The notes below the pieces were generated by a model, which ran no database searches, was not told the DNA's origin, and saw only the letters and a list, made by a program, of their open reading frames with translations. Both the position numbers and the translations under genes were made by a program. A stretch of DNA of 64,000 bases from contig CM030942.1 in NCBI GenBank assembly GCA_018136815.1, positions 3,724,574 to 3,788,573 on the forward strand. Reading direction: 5' to 3'. The stretch comes from Isochrysis galbana. Lineage: Eukaryota; Haptophyta; Isochrysidales; Isochrysidaceae. Each line of letters starts with the position of its first letter. Within the stretch, counting starts at the first letter, position 1. This document shows, in pieces, positions 54,893 to 64,000 of this stretch.

Positions 54893-55960
54893 TCAGAATG
54901 CCAGGGCTGATGTCGAAAGCAAGGTGAATGCTGCAGTCAAAACATCGAGTACGGATGGTGGAACACACACGTAGGTCAGGGCATTCTCGTCAGGTCGCCA
55001 TTTCCGTTTCCATGAGGTTAAGCCCGCTGTATTATAGATTATGGAGCCTTGATGATGAAGGGCCAAGAAGAGCAATTCGATCAGCCTGCTTCGTTCGTGG
55101 GGAGCGAATGATTCCTCATGTTGCAGGAGCAGCGCCGGGTATGCCTGTAGCGGTGCGAATGGACTCTCCCCCAGGGCCAGGATTGGGTCAGCGTGAGAGT
55201 TGCACAATTCCGAGATGTACTGCGCACCCGCAAGTGCCAAGGCGGATGAGATGCCGCGTCTTCTTGGGTCCCAGCGCGAGATACTGAGACCAGCACCTAC
55301 GAGCACCCTCGCATTATAGATGTGGTCGAATGCTGCCCAGCCGACCAAGTCGCCGTGTTGGTCCCTGGCTACAAACTTTGTACAGTGCGCCTCATGATTG
55401 TATACAGCCCGTCTTGTGATTCGGCACACCCCTTTTGGCCGCGTACGGCTGACCAACCACCGCTCGGAGAGTGCCGCCATCTCCTCCCAGGGTGCGTCAC
55501 TGGCACTGTTATTATGTTCTTCAACAATTGAGCATGAGATCCCAGCCTGTCGCGCTGCCTCAGCTTCTCTCCGGAGACCGCGCCGCGCCATCCCAAATAG
55601 AGAGACCGGAAGCCTCACACTGGATTCGATGCCATACGGCGCCACCAGGAACCCCTCACGCGCCAGCAGCTGCGCTGTGGGCGCTGATACCTTCCAAAAA
55701 GCCGTGGATCTGCCGCTGGCGCGCTGCTCCGCCAGGAATGCCTCGATCGCTTCGTATGGCCGTCGGGCAATTGGGTCAAAGAAGGCGATGCTGGTACGCA
55801 GCGGCTCAAAATGTGTGAACGCTTGAAGCCCTTGACCGTCGGCGGTGAGGAAGCGGTCGAGATCCTGGTCAAAGGCTGCGCTGAAAGAGTTGGAATGGCA
55901 GCCGTGCGCCAGAAACAACCGCTCGGCCGCAGAGGTCGCCCCGAAGGCCGGCGGCCCCAT
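54893..55960 (-). CDS. DUF2156 / MprF C-terminal domain-like protein
   Basis: From ATG 55,960 the minus strand encodes 355 residues without introns. It opens AAERLFLAHGCHSNSFSAAF, then AFFDPIARRPYEAIEAFLAE, TAQLLAREGFLVAPYGIESS, LPVSLFGMARRGLRREAEAA and ARVLVGAGLSISRWDPRRRG. This is the order and spacing of the DUF2156 (phosphatidylglycerol lysyltransferase C-terminal, dual GNAT-like) domain: the HGxxSxSF start, the G(D)P region, the aa-Gf..yG.E.. block and the F.L.G...k.LR motif. In bacteria the domain transfers an aminoacyl group from tRNA to a lipid. The bacterial flippase half is absent. The protein ends with a hydrophobic segment (VLDVLTAAFTLLSTSALAF), a possible tail anchor. Bacterial ancestry is plausible; the substrate is unknown. 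Confidence 0.75.
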   Translation of the reverse strand: MGPPAFGATSAAERLFLAHGCHSNSFSAAFDQDLDRFLTADGQGLQAFTHFEPLRTSIAFFDPIARRPYEAIEAFLAEQRASGRSTAFWKVSAPTAQLLAREGFLVAPYGIESSVRLPVSLFGMARRGLRREAEAARQAGISCSIVEEHNNSASDAPWEEMAALSERWLVSRTRPKGVCRITRRAVYNHEAHCTKFVARDQHGDLVGWAAFDHIYNARVLVGAGLSISRWDPRRRGISSALALAGAQYISELCNSHADPILALGESPFAPLQAYPALLLQHEESFAPHERSRLIELLFLALHHQGSIIYNTAGLTSWKRKWRPDENALTYVCVPPSVLDVLTAAFTLLSTSALAF

Positions 55961-56750
55961 CGTCGGCACTAACCGTCGGCACTGCCAGCGCCGTCGCGGG
56001 CGGCCCACCTCCCGCCGTCCCGCATTCAAAATAAATCTTTTGCTGTCAGTAGAGGTCAAGGTAGGGCGGTCAAACAGGGCTTTTTTATTAGGGGTGAAAA
56101 AATGGCCATTTCACGGTTGAGGAAATTTCAGGAGCTTTTTCGGTAGGAAGTTCCCAATACACCCAACTAGCACATATCCGGGCCCCATTGGGACCAAGAC
56201 CTCCCCCTTGGGCCCCCGCATCCGCATGTTGTATTCCTGCCCATCTGAAGCCTTCATGTGAAAGACAGTCAGTTGGGGTTTGAAAGACTGTATTATACAT
56301 ATGTCTTCGGCCCTCGTAGGAAGACAGTCCAAAGACAGAGGGAAAGACATATACATATATACCGGGGGGGGGGAGCGGGAGAGCCGGACTTAAGCCGGGT
56401 ATACGAGTCGCATGTGACCACAATTATGAGTTATGAGTACGGTATAAATAATGGTATCATGTGTTGTACCAACACCAACCAATGAGCCGATGCCGCGCCC
56501 ATAGCCGTCTATAGCCTTACTATAGCCTATGGATAGCGCCGTTGCCGTGTTGCCGTGCGCCATCGGTGCCGCCGTGCCGCCCCGCTTCGCGCCGCCCCGC
56601 TGCGCGCGCCGCACGCGCGCGGCGCACTGTCTTTCCCTGGGCCTCTAGAAAGACGGTATTATACGGCTGTCTTTCATCCCCGAAGAAATACACCGTCTCT
56701 GTCTTTCACATGTAGGATCTGAAGGCTGTAGGCATGAATATTCGTGTAAG
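55961..56750. other. Intergenic, no gene seen
   Basis: Holds a partial copy of the GGCGGTCAAACAGGGCTTTT dispersed repeat at about 56,063 and short repeats of AAAGACAG / CTGTCTTTC around 56,260-56,700. No coding signature. Confidence 0.5.
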
Positions 56751-56756
56751 ATACGC

Positions 56757-57107
56757 GCTCAAACTATTGTTATAGTTTCAGCGATGGAGCGCGCGCCGAC
56801 CGCCGACCGCTCCCCTCTCCCAGCACCCCGCCGTCACGACGCCCCACAGGGGCCGCCCCAAGCCGCCGGAGCCGAAGCGCTCCCAGGCCGCTGCCCCTCC
56901 CGACCAAGACGTCGACATGGCCCCGCCTCCCTCTCCTCCCTTGCAGCCACAGAGGCAGGGAACAGGCAAAGTCCTGTTCTCTGCAGACCAACAAAACCGG
57001 AGCCAGACTCTGGCCCCGACCTCTTGCAGGCGGCGAGAGGCCTTGACATACGGAACATCACCTAGGGTAGCTAAACCTCTTAATAGAAACCACAGCGGAA
57101 ATCAATG
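56757..57107 (+). mobile_element. LINE-family 5' end and partial ORF1
   Basis: AAACTAT-TGTT-ATAGTTT, then AGCGATGGAGCGCGCGCCGACC. The frame starting MERAPTADRSPLPAPRRHDA soon shifts; the ORF1 reading resumes one frame over as RGRPKPPEPKRSQAAAPPDQ and QGTGKVLFSADQQ, matching the 58.9-kb copy (RRGTGRVLFPGADQ). Truncated at about 57,107. Confidence 0.7.
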
Positions 57108-57392
57108 AAGATCGTACGTTATAGAAATGAGGGAAACCCGAGTCTAAACTAGATCAAGGGATGAGTCACAGTCTCCTATCCCCTTCTCCCCAACTCCCGG
57201 CCGAAGCAGCGCGCGCGGCCTCCCTGGAACCAGCTTCTCCGCTAAAGAGGGAGCTGGGGAAGGGGGAGGGGGTTGTTAAGGGTAAAGGTTGGGTAGTAGG
57301 GAGGTACATAAGCACGCTGCCGCAAGCCGCACGTGTAGCGGGGATTTTTTAGAAGATTTTTTTTATCCATCTCCTACCTTCTTGCGTGGAGT

Positions 57393-59105
57393 CTAGCTCG
57401 TCCGCATGTAGTCGGGGGGACCTGTTCCACAATATCGTCTGAACGTCCGAGTCGATAGCTTCCATGGACCATGCGGGAGGGGTGATAGTGGAGAGCCAGT
57501 ATCTCGGAGTTCCGCGATTGCCTTGACGAGAAGAGCGCCGATGTAGTCGGCAGCGCGCTTTGTGCACTCAAGAGGAGGGGGGGCCTGCTTCTGGTGTTTT
57601 GGACAGTCCTCGGCGGCTTCCGAGTCGAGCAAGCGCTTCATGCTTACGACCGCATAAGTGGCTTCATCCGGAGCGGCGGCTCCCTTAACTTGTACCCCGG
57701 CGGTAGAAGAATCATCATTCATCTGCAAGGAGTACGTGGACGGTGAGCGCTGCAAAGTGATACCTCGTGACCCTTGCTACCCCCACGACCGCCCGCGCGG
57801 CGAGCCTTCTCGCGAGCTTGGGCGGTCTTTCTCTCCCTCCCTCCTACCCATCCACTCCGTCAGCCAAACGGAACAGTGCCACGTGAGGGTATGAGGGGGG
57901 GGGGGGGGCATTGCTCTAGGTGCTGCTTCCGCTCGCCCGGCGCTGCCCTCGCTCAGCCCAGCCACTGTCCCTCCCGGTCAGGAGACGTTGGCGCGCCCCT
58001 CCGCCCGCCTATGTGGACGCATCTCCTCCCGCCTATGGGACGCCTGCGCGCCTTCGTACGGCGGGGTGGGGTGCAACCACCTGCTTTGGGTTGGCTGAAG
58101 GGAGCGAGGGCGCGGTGAAAGGGCAGGACCGGCTGCGATGTCCCCTCTTCTGCGGTCAAATCGCCTTGCTGCACGTTTGTACTGTAATAAGGGGGTCCTT
58201 TAAGTAGAACTTATACCGTCCACATGGGGGGCACTTGCGAAAAAAACAACCAAACCCCTGAGGTTGCACCCTCTTCGTCGACGTAGAAGATCCAAGGGCC
58301 TTTACGGCCCTTGTCCATTCCATCCGGTGTAGCATTTAGGCCTTCCAGCCTAGAGAGAAGGAATTTCATGAAGGTAGCTACATCTTCACTCTTCTTGACA
58401 AGCTTGTCAAGACTCTTGATATCCTTTTTGTCATCAGCTAGCTGAGCTAGCTGGATGAAAAAAGGAGTGTCTTCGGGCTCTTCCTCCTCATCCAGAGGGG
58501 GGAGGGGGGGGAGCGAGTTGTGTGGAGTTGTTGACAATCGGCATCGGATCCGACTGGGGGTCGGCCCGCTTGTGCGATGGCTGCTGTGGTTGTGGGGCTG
58601 TTTGCTTCTGGGCTTACTGCACTGGGTCCTTCCCCATGGGTCCCTTCTGAGCAGCTTCTGCGTACGATTTTTGTGCAGCTGTTGGTTGTTGGTTGGAGGG
58701 CGCAAAAGCCCCCAAGGTTTTGATTGTTGTGTCAAGTGCCCGCCCGCGAGGGGTGCACTGATGGTAGGAGTTGCCACCATGGGGGTGGCAGCAGCGCTGC
58801 CAGCCCCCATGGGGAGTCCTTGGTTGGGTGGCGAGACGAGGGAGGCGTGTGGCAGGGCATTGCCCTGGCTCTGGTCTGCACCAGGGAACAGGACTCTGCC
58901 TGTTCCTCGGCGGTGTGGCTGCTTGGGAGGCGAGGGAGGTGACGCCATCTCGACGTCCTGGTCGGGAGGGGCTGAGGGTTGCGAGCGCTTGGGCTCCGGC
59001 GGCTGGGCTTGGGTCGGCCCCGTTGGGGCGTCGTGGCGGCAGGGGGCTGGGAGGTGGGAGCGGTCGGCGCGCGCTCCATCGTTAAAACTATAACAATTAG
59101 TTTTT
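57393..59105 (-). mobile_element. LINE-family copy: hairpin, ORF1 and following region
   Basis: The longest ORF1 in the window. After the hairpin (59,086-59,105) the MERAPTAPTSQPPAATTPQR start (59,079) is followed by a small insertion that moves the reading to another frame: PPEPKRSQPSAPPDQDVEMA, RRGTGRVLFPGADQ, a Pro/Gln/Asn-rich middle, an acidic stretch (DEEEEPEDTPFFIQLAQLAD) and a helical C-terminus (KSLDKLVKKSEDVATFMKFL; LSRLEGLNATPDGMDKGRKG; IFYVDEEGAT). ORF1 ends near 58,211 at a poly-T frame slip. A further block at 57,755-57,545 (MNDDSSTAGVQVKGAAAPDE ... PPPLECTKRAADYIG) is shared with the 48.8-kb copy. No reverse transcriptase remains here. Confidence 0.7.
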
Positions 59106-59139
59106 TTCAGAATCAAATGCCGAATGTAGCTTAGATATA

Positions 59140-59372
59140 AAGGAACCCTCCGCGGGCGCGAGCGCCAGTTCTTTACGGGTAGAGCGTGAGCGCGCGTGAC
59201 GGAGGGGGCGAGAGGGGGGGCGAATCGCACCATTTCTTGGCGAAGATTTTCGTAGCGTCAGGTAGCCCCCCCGGGAGGTTTTTTATTGGGCATCGCGCCA
59301 CGGTCAAAAAATGCAGCCCCACCCTTACAAGTCGTTAAAAAGCCCCTGTTTGACCGCCCTAGCACAAGCCTT
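59140..59372 (-). repeat. Inverted copy of the 36,290-36,545 dispersed repeat
   Basis: Contains, in reverse complement, AATGGTGCGATTCGCCCCCC, GCTCTACCCGTAAAGAA, ACGAAAATCTTCGCC and GCATTTTTTGACCGTGGCGC. It directly abuts the hairpin end of the 59.1-kb LINE copy, which has led to a chimeric open frame starting at 59,233. Confidence 0.7.
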
Positions 59373-59539
59373 GCACGAGCTTCACGCGACGAAGCAAAGA
59401 ATCTCAAACAACAAAAATGAAAAGAGCACGGCAAAGACTGCGGTTTGAACGGTTCATTTGGTTGATTTGCAGGGTGAAGAAACTTGCCGGATCAAACCAA
59501 TGTGGAGAAGATCGGGGGTTTTTGCAGGGGTTTCACTCC

Positions 59540-59660
59540 GATTTCACCAAGGTTTCACTCCGCGTTTGACTTCAAACGCGGAGTGAAACCTCGGTGAAAC
59601 CATGTTTGTTTAACTCCGCCCAGTGGGCGCGAAGAACAACTCTGGCGGGTTTCACTACCA
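59540..59660. repeat. Short inverted/direct repeats around GGTTTCACTCCGCG
   Basis: GGTTTCACTCCGCGTTTGA and, immediately after, TCAAACGCGGAGTGAAACC form a near-perfect hairpin (59,551-59,590; stem about 19 bp). GGTTTCACTC also occurs just upstream at 59,530. It sits in the 5' flank of the Myb-like gene. Confidence 0.7.
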
Positions 59661-59858
59661 GTTTTTTGCTTCTCCGCGAGCGATGGCGGTGCGCTTGCGC
59701 CCGCCACCCTGGGAGCGAAAGGGTGGGGGTGCGGCGGCACCGGGGCCACGCGAGCCCGCGCGCGCACACCAACCTCACCTATCATCACCTCACTCTCGCC
59801 CTCTCCCGGCACGCCGTGAACGCAGGCCGAGGCGGACGACGCGAACAAGAAGTGGCGC

Positions 59859-61316
59859 ATGGATTGGACCGAGCCGCGGAAGATCGCTCTGCTGAAGCAG
59901 GTGATCGACTGCGGCCCGAAGGCCTTCATGACCTTCAAGGAGGGCAAGTCAAGGGACGGCGAGAAGCACACCCAGGCGCACGCATGGACGAACAAGACCG
60001 ACGGCATCCTGACGCTCACCTTGCTGGACGAGAGCTTCAGGGAGTTTGGGGACGTTTTCCCCAGCCCCTACACGTCAGTGCTGAGCTCCCTGAAGAGGTG
60101 GCTGAAGGTGTGTGCGCGCATGCTGGGCTTGGCTGGGTTCCCAGGTCGAAGAAAGCACGCGCCGGCGCCGGCGTAGCGCGCGCTACGCGTGGGCAGGGTG
60201 CATGCGCTTCAGTTCCACTGCTCACCGTCTCCACTTCGTTCGCGATCGTATTGCAGGAAGGGGCTCACTTGTACACCCAGGGCAAGGAGCAGCGAGAGCC
60301 CGTACAAGTCGACCATCCAACGCAAGTGGAGGACGCCAAGTCGGAGAAATTCACAGAGTACGAACAGCTCATCGTGCAAGTGGCGGAGATCTACAGGATG
60401 GCAAACGACGAGGCGGCACGTGTCAAAATGCTCAAGGAAGCCGACCGCGCGGCCGGCACCGCGCAAGACGCCGCGGCTCGGGCCGCACACAAGGCTCTCA
60501 GCGAGGAAGAATTGCACGTGAGTAGACGCACATGTGCCCCGGCCCCTCGCACCCCACCAGCGCGAGTTGGCTGCCATCACCCATCACGTGCCCTCCGCCC
60601 TGCAGGCGGCGGAAAACGGCGCGGCTAAGAACAACAAAGACGACGCCAGCAGCACAAGCGGGCCGGAGCGCATTGGGCTCGAGGATTACGTGATCGGAGT
60701 CGTCGAAAGCGGTGAGGACCCGTGCCTCACTCCCCAAATGCTTATTGAAGACCCCTCCAAACGCCCAGCAGGGTACACCCTGGAGGAGCCGGACGACGAG
60801 GGCAAGCAATGGCTTGTCAAGGTGCGTTCGGCGCCTTCGTCGACCGCGTCCAAGGCGAAGAAGGCGAAGAGGGCACACGGGGCGCCGGCGAGCACCCGGG
60901 AAATCCTCGCGGAATTCATGCTGTCCAAGCGCGAGGACAGCCTACTCAAGCGAGAGCGCCAAGCACACCAAGCTCACGTGGCGGAGCGCAGCGTTGCGGT
61001 GGAGGAGGCGCGTGAGGCGCGGCAGGTGGCGCGTGAGGAGGCTGAGGCGCAGCGCTTGGAGGAGAAGTCCCGGCTCGAAGCGGTGCGCCTCGAACATGAA
61101 ATCAAGATGGACGAAGCCCGGCTTGAAGCTCAAAGAGAACACGAGCGGCGCACCATGGAGCGCGAGCGCGAGCGGGAGCTTCGTGAAGATGCGCGCGCGG
61201 AACGTGAAGCGCAAAACGCAATGCGAATGCAGCAAATGATGATGGAGCAGCAGGCCGCAATGATGCAATTGATGCAGCAGATCCTCCAAGTGAACCGCCC
61301 CTCTGCCGGCCCTTAG
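59859..61316 (+). CDS. Myb/SANT-like coiled-coil protein, three exons
   Basis: Exons 59,859-60,107, 60,257-60,517 and 60,606-61,316 join in frame (GTGTGT/TGCAG, GTGAGT/TGCAG introns) to 406 residues. Exon 1 reads MDWTEPRKIALLKQVIDCGP, AFMTFKEGKSRDGEKHTQAH and SSLKRWLK, a tryptophan-bracketed three-helix pattern like Myb/SANT or MADF DNA-binding domains. An upstream exon is possible: ADDANKKWR precedes the Met after a CGCAG acceptor. Exon 2 is helical and charged. Exon 3 has GLEDYVIGVVESGEDPCLTP and a long Glu/Arg/Gln coiled coil (EEAREARQVAREEAEAQRLE ... MRMQQMMMEQQAAMMQLMQQ). This layout is common in transposon-associated (Harbinger-type) and plant trihelix-like proteins. Probably a nuclear DNA-binding protein, possibly of transposon origin. 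Confidence 0.7.
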
Positions 61317-61599
61317 TTGATTGTTGAGCGTAACACTGTACTCGCGAGGCCCTTTCGCCTTCCGAGCATGGCGCCGAAGGCGTGCACTCGCAGCGTGTCT
61401 GTCTACTTGCTACTCGTTGGCGTGTATTTGCTTGTTTCAGCGCAGCCATGGGCCCTGGGCACCCGTGTGCCTTTGCCTAATATTAATAGTTAATTCATCA
61501 AACCCTATCCTGTAAGTCCAATAAAGGAATACGATGAAGCACCCGATTCTTACACCCCCCCCCCCGCTGGCCACCGACTCCTGTTATAAGTTACAACTC

Positions 61600-61610
61600 C
61601 CCCCCCCCCC

Positions 61611-61681
<71 letters not shown>

Positions 61682-61752
61682 CTCCCTCCCTCCCTCCCTC
61701 CCTCCCTCCCTCCCTCCCTCCCTCCCTCTCTCCCTCTCTCTCTCCCTCTCTC
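61600..61752. repeat. Poly-C, (CT)n and (CCCT)n tract
   Basis: About 20 C, then about 60 bp of CT dinucleotides, then about 60 bp of CCCT, ending next to the LINE-family hairpin. Confidence 0.9.
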
Positions 61753-61810
61753 GAGAAACCATTGTTATAGTTGCAGCGATGGAGCGCGCGCCGACCGCGC
61801 AGGCGTGCGA
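61752..61810 (+). mobile_element. LINE-family 5' end fragment
   Basis: AAACCAT-TGTT-ATAGTTG, then CAGCGATGGAGCGCGCGCCG. The stem has two mismatches, so this copy is decayed. The family sequence ends within about 30 bp of the ATG. The stretch 61,811-62,500 holds poly-G runs (62,007-62,103) and no gene. Confidence 0.5.
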
Positions 61811-62508
61811 CGTCGACCAAACCAAAAAGTTTTGTGTGTCGAGACCAACGACTTCCGAACACACACTCGCATCGAACTCGCACCGAGCGCCCAACTACTG
61901 CGACTAGGAGGAAGACTAGGAATCGAACACACCGTCAAGTATGAGAACAACACCGTCACACGGTTACAAAGGACCAAGGATAACACCCGACCAACGGTAA
62001 CATGGGGGGGGGGGGGGGAGAAGAGGGAGTAGGGGGTAGGGGGCGAGGGGGGAAGGGGGGGGGGGGGGGGGAAGGGGGGGGGGGGGCAAGGGGAGGGGGG
62101 GGGCTGTGCAACTAGAAATTGGCGGAAGCTTTTCATGGTGGTATTTGTCGAAGAGAACCCGAACTTGAGGCCTCAGCCTCTTAGCATCACTTCTAACACT
62201 ACTAATACAGTTGTTTATGTTACATTGTAAGTGAGGCTACACGGGACACGGGGAGGACCATCACCTATCAAAAGGGCCCCCCAGCCATGTATGTCTGAAG
62301 GGCAGGAGGTTTCATACCAAACTTGTGGGAAACAATGCTACCGTACAAGCACGTATGCATGTTGGTGAAAAGACTAGCCACCCGGAGGAATGCCCCGACA
62401 TCACCGAGGAACGTGCCCTTCACCTGCTTGTGGTCGGCTTATGGACGCGAGCACTTGTGTCCTTCTCCCGGTCCTCATCCTCCTTGACCCAGCGTGCCGT
62501 GGAATTCC

Positions 62509-62880
62509 GATTTCCATCCTTTATCGTTTATTGATTATTCCCCCCTTAGGAAGCTCCGGGGGGGGAATTCTAGATTCCATCGTCCTTTATCGATTATCCC
62601 CCCCCTAGGGAGCTCCAGGGGGGGAATTCCGCCAGATTCCATCCTTTATCAATATCGATTATCCCCCCCTAGGGAGCTCCAGGGGGGGAATTCCAGATTC
62701 AATCCTTTATCGATTATTGATTATCCCCCCCCAAGGAGCTCCAGGAGGGGAATTCTAGATTCCATCCTTTATCGATTATCCCCCCCCTAGGGAGCTCCAG
62801 GGGGCAGGGGGGGAATTCTAGATTCCATCCTTTGTCGATTATCCCCCCCCCCCTTGGGGGGGGGGGGGGCTCCGGGGCTA
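62509..62880. repeat. Six tandem units of about 62 bp with internal hairpin
   Basis: Units begin near 62,509, 62,573, 62,634, 62,695, 62,757 and 62,820 with GATTCCATCCTTTATCGATT. Each carries CCCCCCCTAGGGAGCTCCAG followed by GGGGGGAATTC, so each unit can fold into a C6/G6 stem around GGAGCTCC. The last unit has expanded C and G runs. Confidence 0.85.
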
Positions 62881-63079
62881 GGAGCCCACCAGGGGCTAAC
62901 CCATCATCTCGCTCTCCATCTGAGCCAGTGAAACTTGTCTTTTGCAGTGGCAGGTGCCCCCCCCCCCCCCCCCCATATAGCTTGGGGGGGCATGCATGCT
63001 GCTTGTGAGGCTGGGCTGAGGAGGGCGCTTGAGGAACAATTGAGAAAAAGAAGGGTGAGTGGGTAGCCTTGGTCACAAC

Positions 63080-63240
63080 ACTCAAGGCACGGTCTCCCAG
63101 AGGGAGTTACACGTTACGCATCATGAGGTTGGATCTTGTGCAAGGCTACCCCACCCCTCAAGACCGTGGGTGATGGTAACTCATAGGAATGCAAGGCACG
63201 GTCTCTCATAAAGAGAGTTACACGTAACGCATCATGCATC
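63080..63240. repeat. Two copies of a 45-bp direct repeat
   Basis: CAAGGCACGGTCTC..., AGAGTTACACGT and ACGCATCATG occur at about 63,083-63,126 and 63,191-63,236, spacing about 110 bp. No open frame links them. Confidence 0.75.
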
Positions 63241-63434
63241 CTGTGGTAGTTTAAGGACATTTCGGTCCCTATGCTTGAGAGGATGCATTTATTGATTTCC
63301 CAATTTTCCAAGCACAGTGGAACAATAGAACACACACTCCACATTGTCCAGATGCTAAGGAACACTACCACCCACATGCAGTGCAACAAAGACTAAGCCA
63401 TCTGCTAGAAAGGGGTCTTGGGTTGTTCCTCTCC

Positions 63435-63805
63435 CTCTCACCTTGCTCTGCCTCTCCCTCTCCCTTGATCTCTCAATGTCATTCTCACTATCGCTCACCT
63501 GCTCAGTCTCTCTCCCTCCCCTCCCCTCTCATTGTGACAACCCTCCCCCTCCAGCTCCCCCTCACCCTCACTTTCCTTCCTCCCATCCTCATCCTCGTCG
63601 CTCGCCCTCAGCTCCGCGCGCGCTCCTCATCGCTCTGCCTCTCCCTCTCCCTCGATCTCTCGATGTCGCTATCGCTGTTACTAAGCTGCTCACTCTCTCT
63701 CCCTCCCCTCCCCTCTCATCGTGACAACCCTCCCCCTCCGGCTCCCCATCACTTTCCCTCCTCCCATCCTCACCCTCGCTGCTCGCCCTCAGCTCGGCGC
63801 GCGCT
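63435..63805. repeat. Two-copy tandem duplication of about 190 bp
   Basis: The block TGCCTCTCCCTCTCCCT(T/C)GAT ... CTCTCTCCCTCCCCTCCCCT ... CCTCGCTGCTCGCCCTCAGC appears at about 63,448-63,620 and 63,636-63,800 with scattered differences. Pyrimidine-rich; the short open frames over it look like composition artefacts. Nothing else is recognisable to the window end. Confidence 0.7.
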
Positions 63806-64000
63806 CCGACTGCCAAGGGCTCCATTGTGACGGCCCCATGCGATCGGAGCCGTCGCGCTAGAAGCGCACAGGCCATGTGAACTCGGCTCTCGCGGCTTCG
63901 AGCGGCGTGAGCGCGGGCGGTGAGCGCCGAGAGGGCATGGGGAGCTCTGGGGGCTCCATGGGGGGGCGCGAGGCGCGCATCTCGCGCGAGAGAAGGGCGC

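Noticed and set aside
58211-59233. A 340-residue protein starting MVRFAPPLAPSVTRAHALPV
   Set aside because: The start lies in the neighbouring dispersed repeat; only the part after the hairpin belongs to the LINE ORF1.

Overview
The window is nuclear DNA from a GC-rich microbial eukaryote, most likely a microalga and best matched to a haptophyte; I could not test this by database search. Evidence: GT-AG introns in most recognisable genes; a huge cysteine-rich/proline-rich cell-surface gene carrying the CDDGGPNS / YGTDCEDCG repeat and an HENDxxRGGC motif that I associate with haptophyte and related algal proteins; very abundant GA/CT, poly-C and poly-G tracts; and many decayed non-LTR retrotransposon pieces. 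One 100-base assembly gap lies at 39,725-39,824.

Layout. 1-14,561 (minus): one giant reading frame (about 4,850 residues, running off the left edge). In protein order it holds a signal peptide, Ser-Pro repeat, LNR-like Cys repeats, about 1,200 residues of poly-proline, a GPS autoproteolysis-type motif, GCC2/GCC3-like Cys repeats, a polytopic membrane block and a TIR domain. A second, diverged copy of the ectodomain-GCC2-membrane block then follows in the same frame. This frame stays open for more than 14 kb, so the shorter open frames on both strands here are shadows. 14.6-17 kb: microsatellites, a stray piece of the Cys repeat and a cytochrome b561-like gene fragment boxed between repeats. 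17.1-18.3 kb: three-exon EF-hand protein. 18.3-21 kb: repeats. 21.0-28.7 kb: a gene-dense block with an acidic protein (minus), a possible small gene, a BED-finger-like fragment and a five-exon 1,299-residue protein with an SGRSKAEPPA minisatellite. 28.7-33.3 kb: rearranged LINE fragments and hairpin-bearing tandem repeats. 34.5-36.0 kb: DNAJC22-like membrane J-protein. 36.3-40.5 kb: repeats and the gap. 40.6-41.5 kb: O-fucosyltransferase-like. 42.7-43.5 kb: four-exon CGR1 homologue. 44-46.5 kb: terminal-repeat pair and microsatellites. 46.5-47.5 kb: J-domain protein. 47.5-51.2 kb: LINE copies. 51.4-53.2 kb: SLC25A38-like mitochondrial carrier. 54.9-56.0 kb (minus): DUF2156/MprF-C-like protein. 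56.7-59.4 kb: LINE copies. 59.9-61.3 kb: three-exon Myb/SANT-like coiled-coil protein. 61.5-64 kb: tandem repeats.

The host genes do not form a pathway; they are ordinary dispersed eukaryotic genes. What ties the window together is one LINE-like family. Its 5' end (a short hairpin placed just before an ATGGAGCGCGC start) recurs nine times. The giant TIR/GPS receptor-like gene with its internally duplicated signalling module is the most unusual object here.
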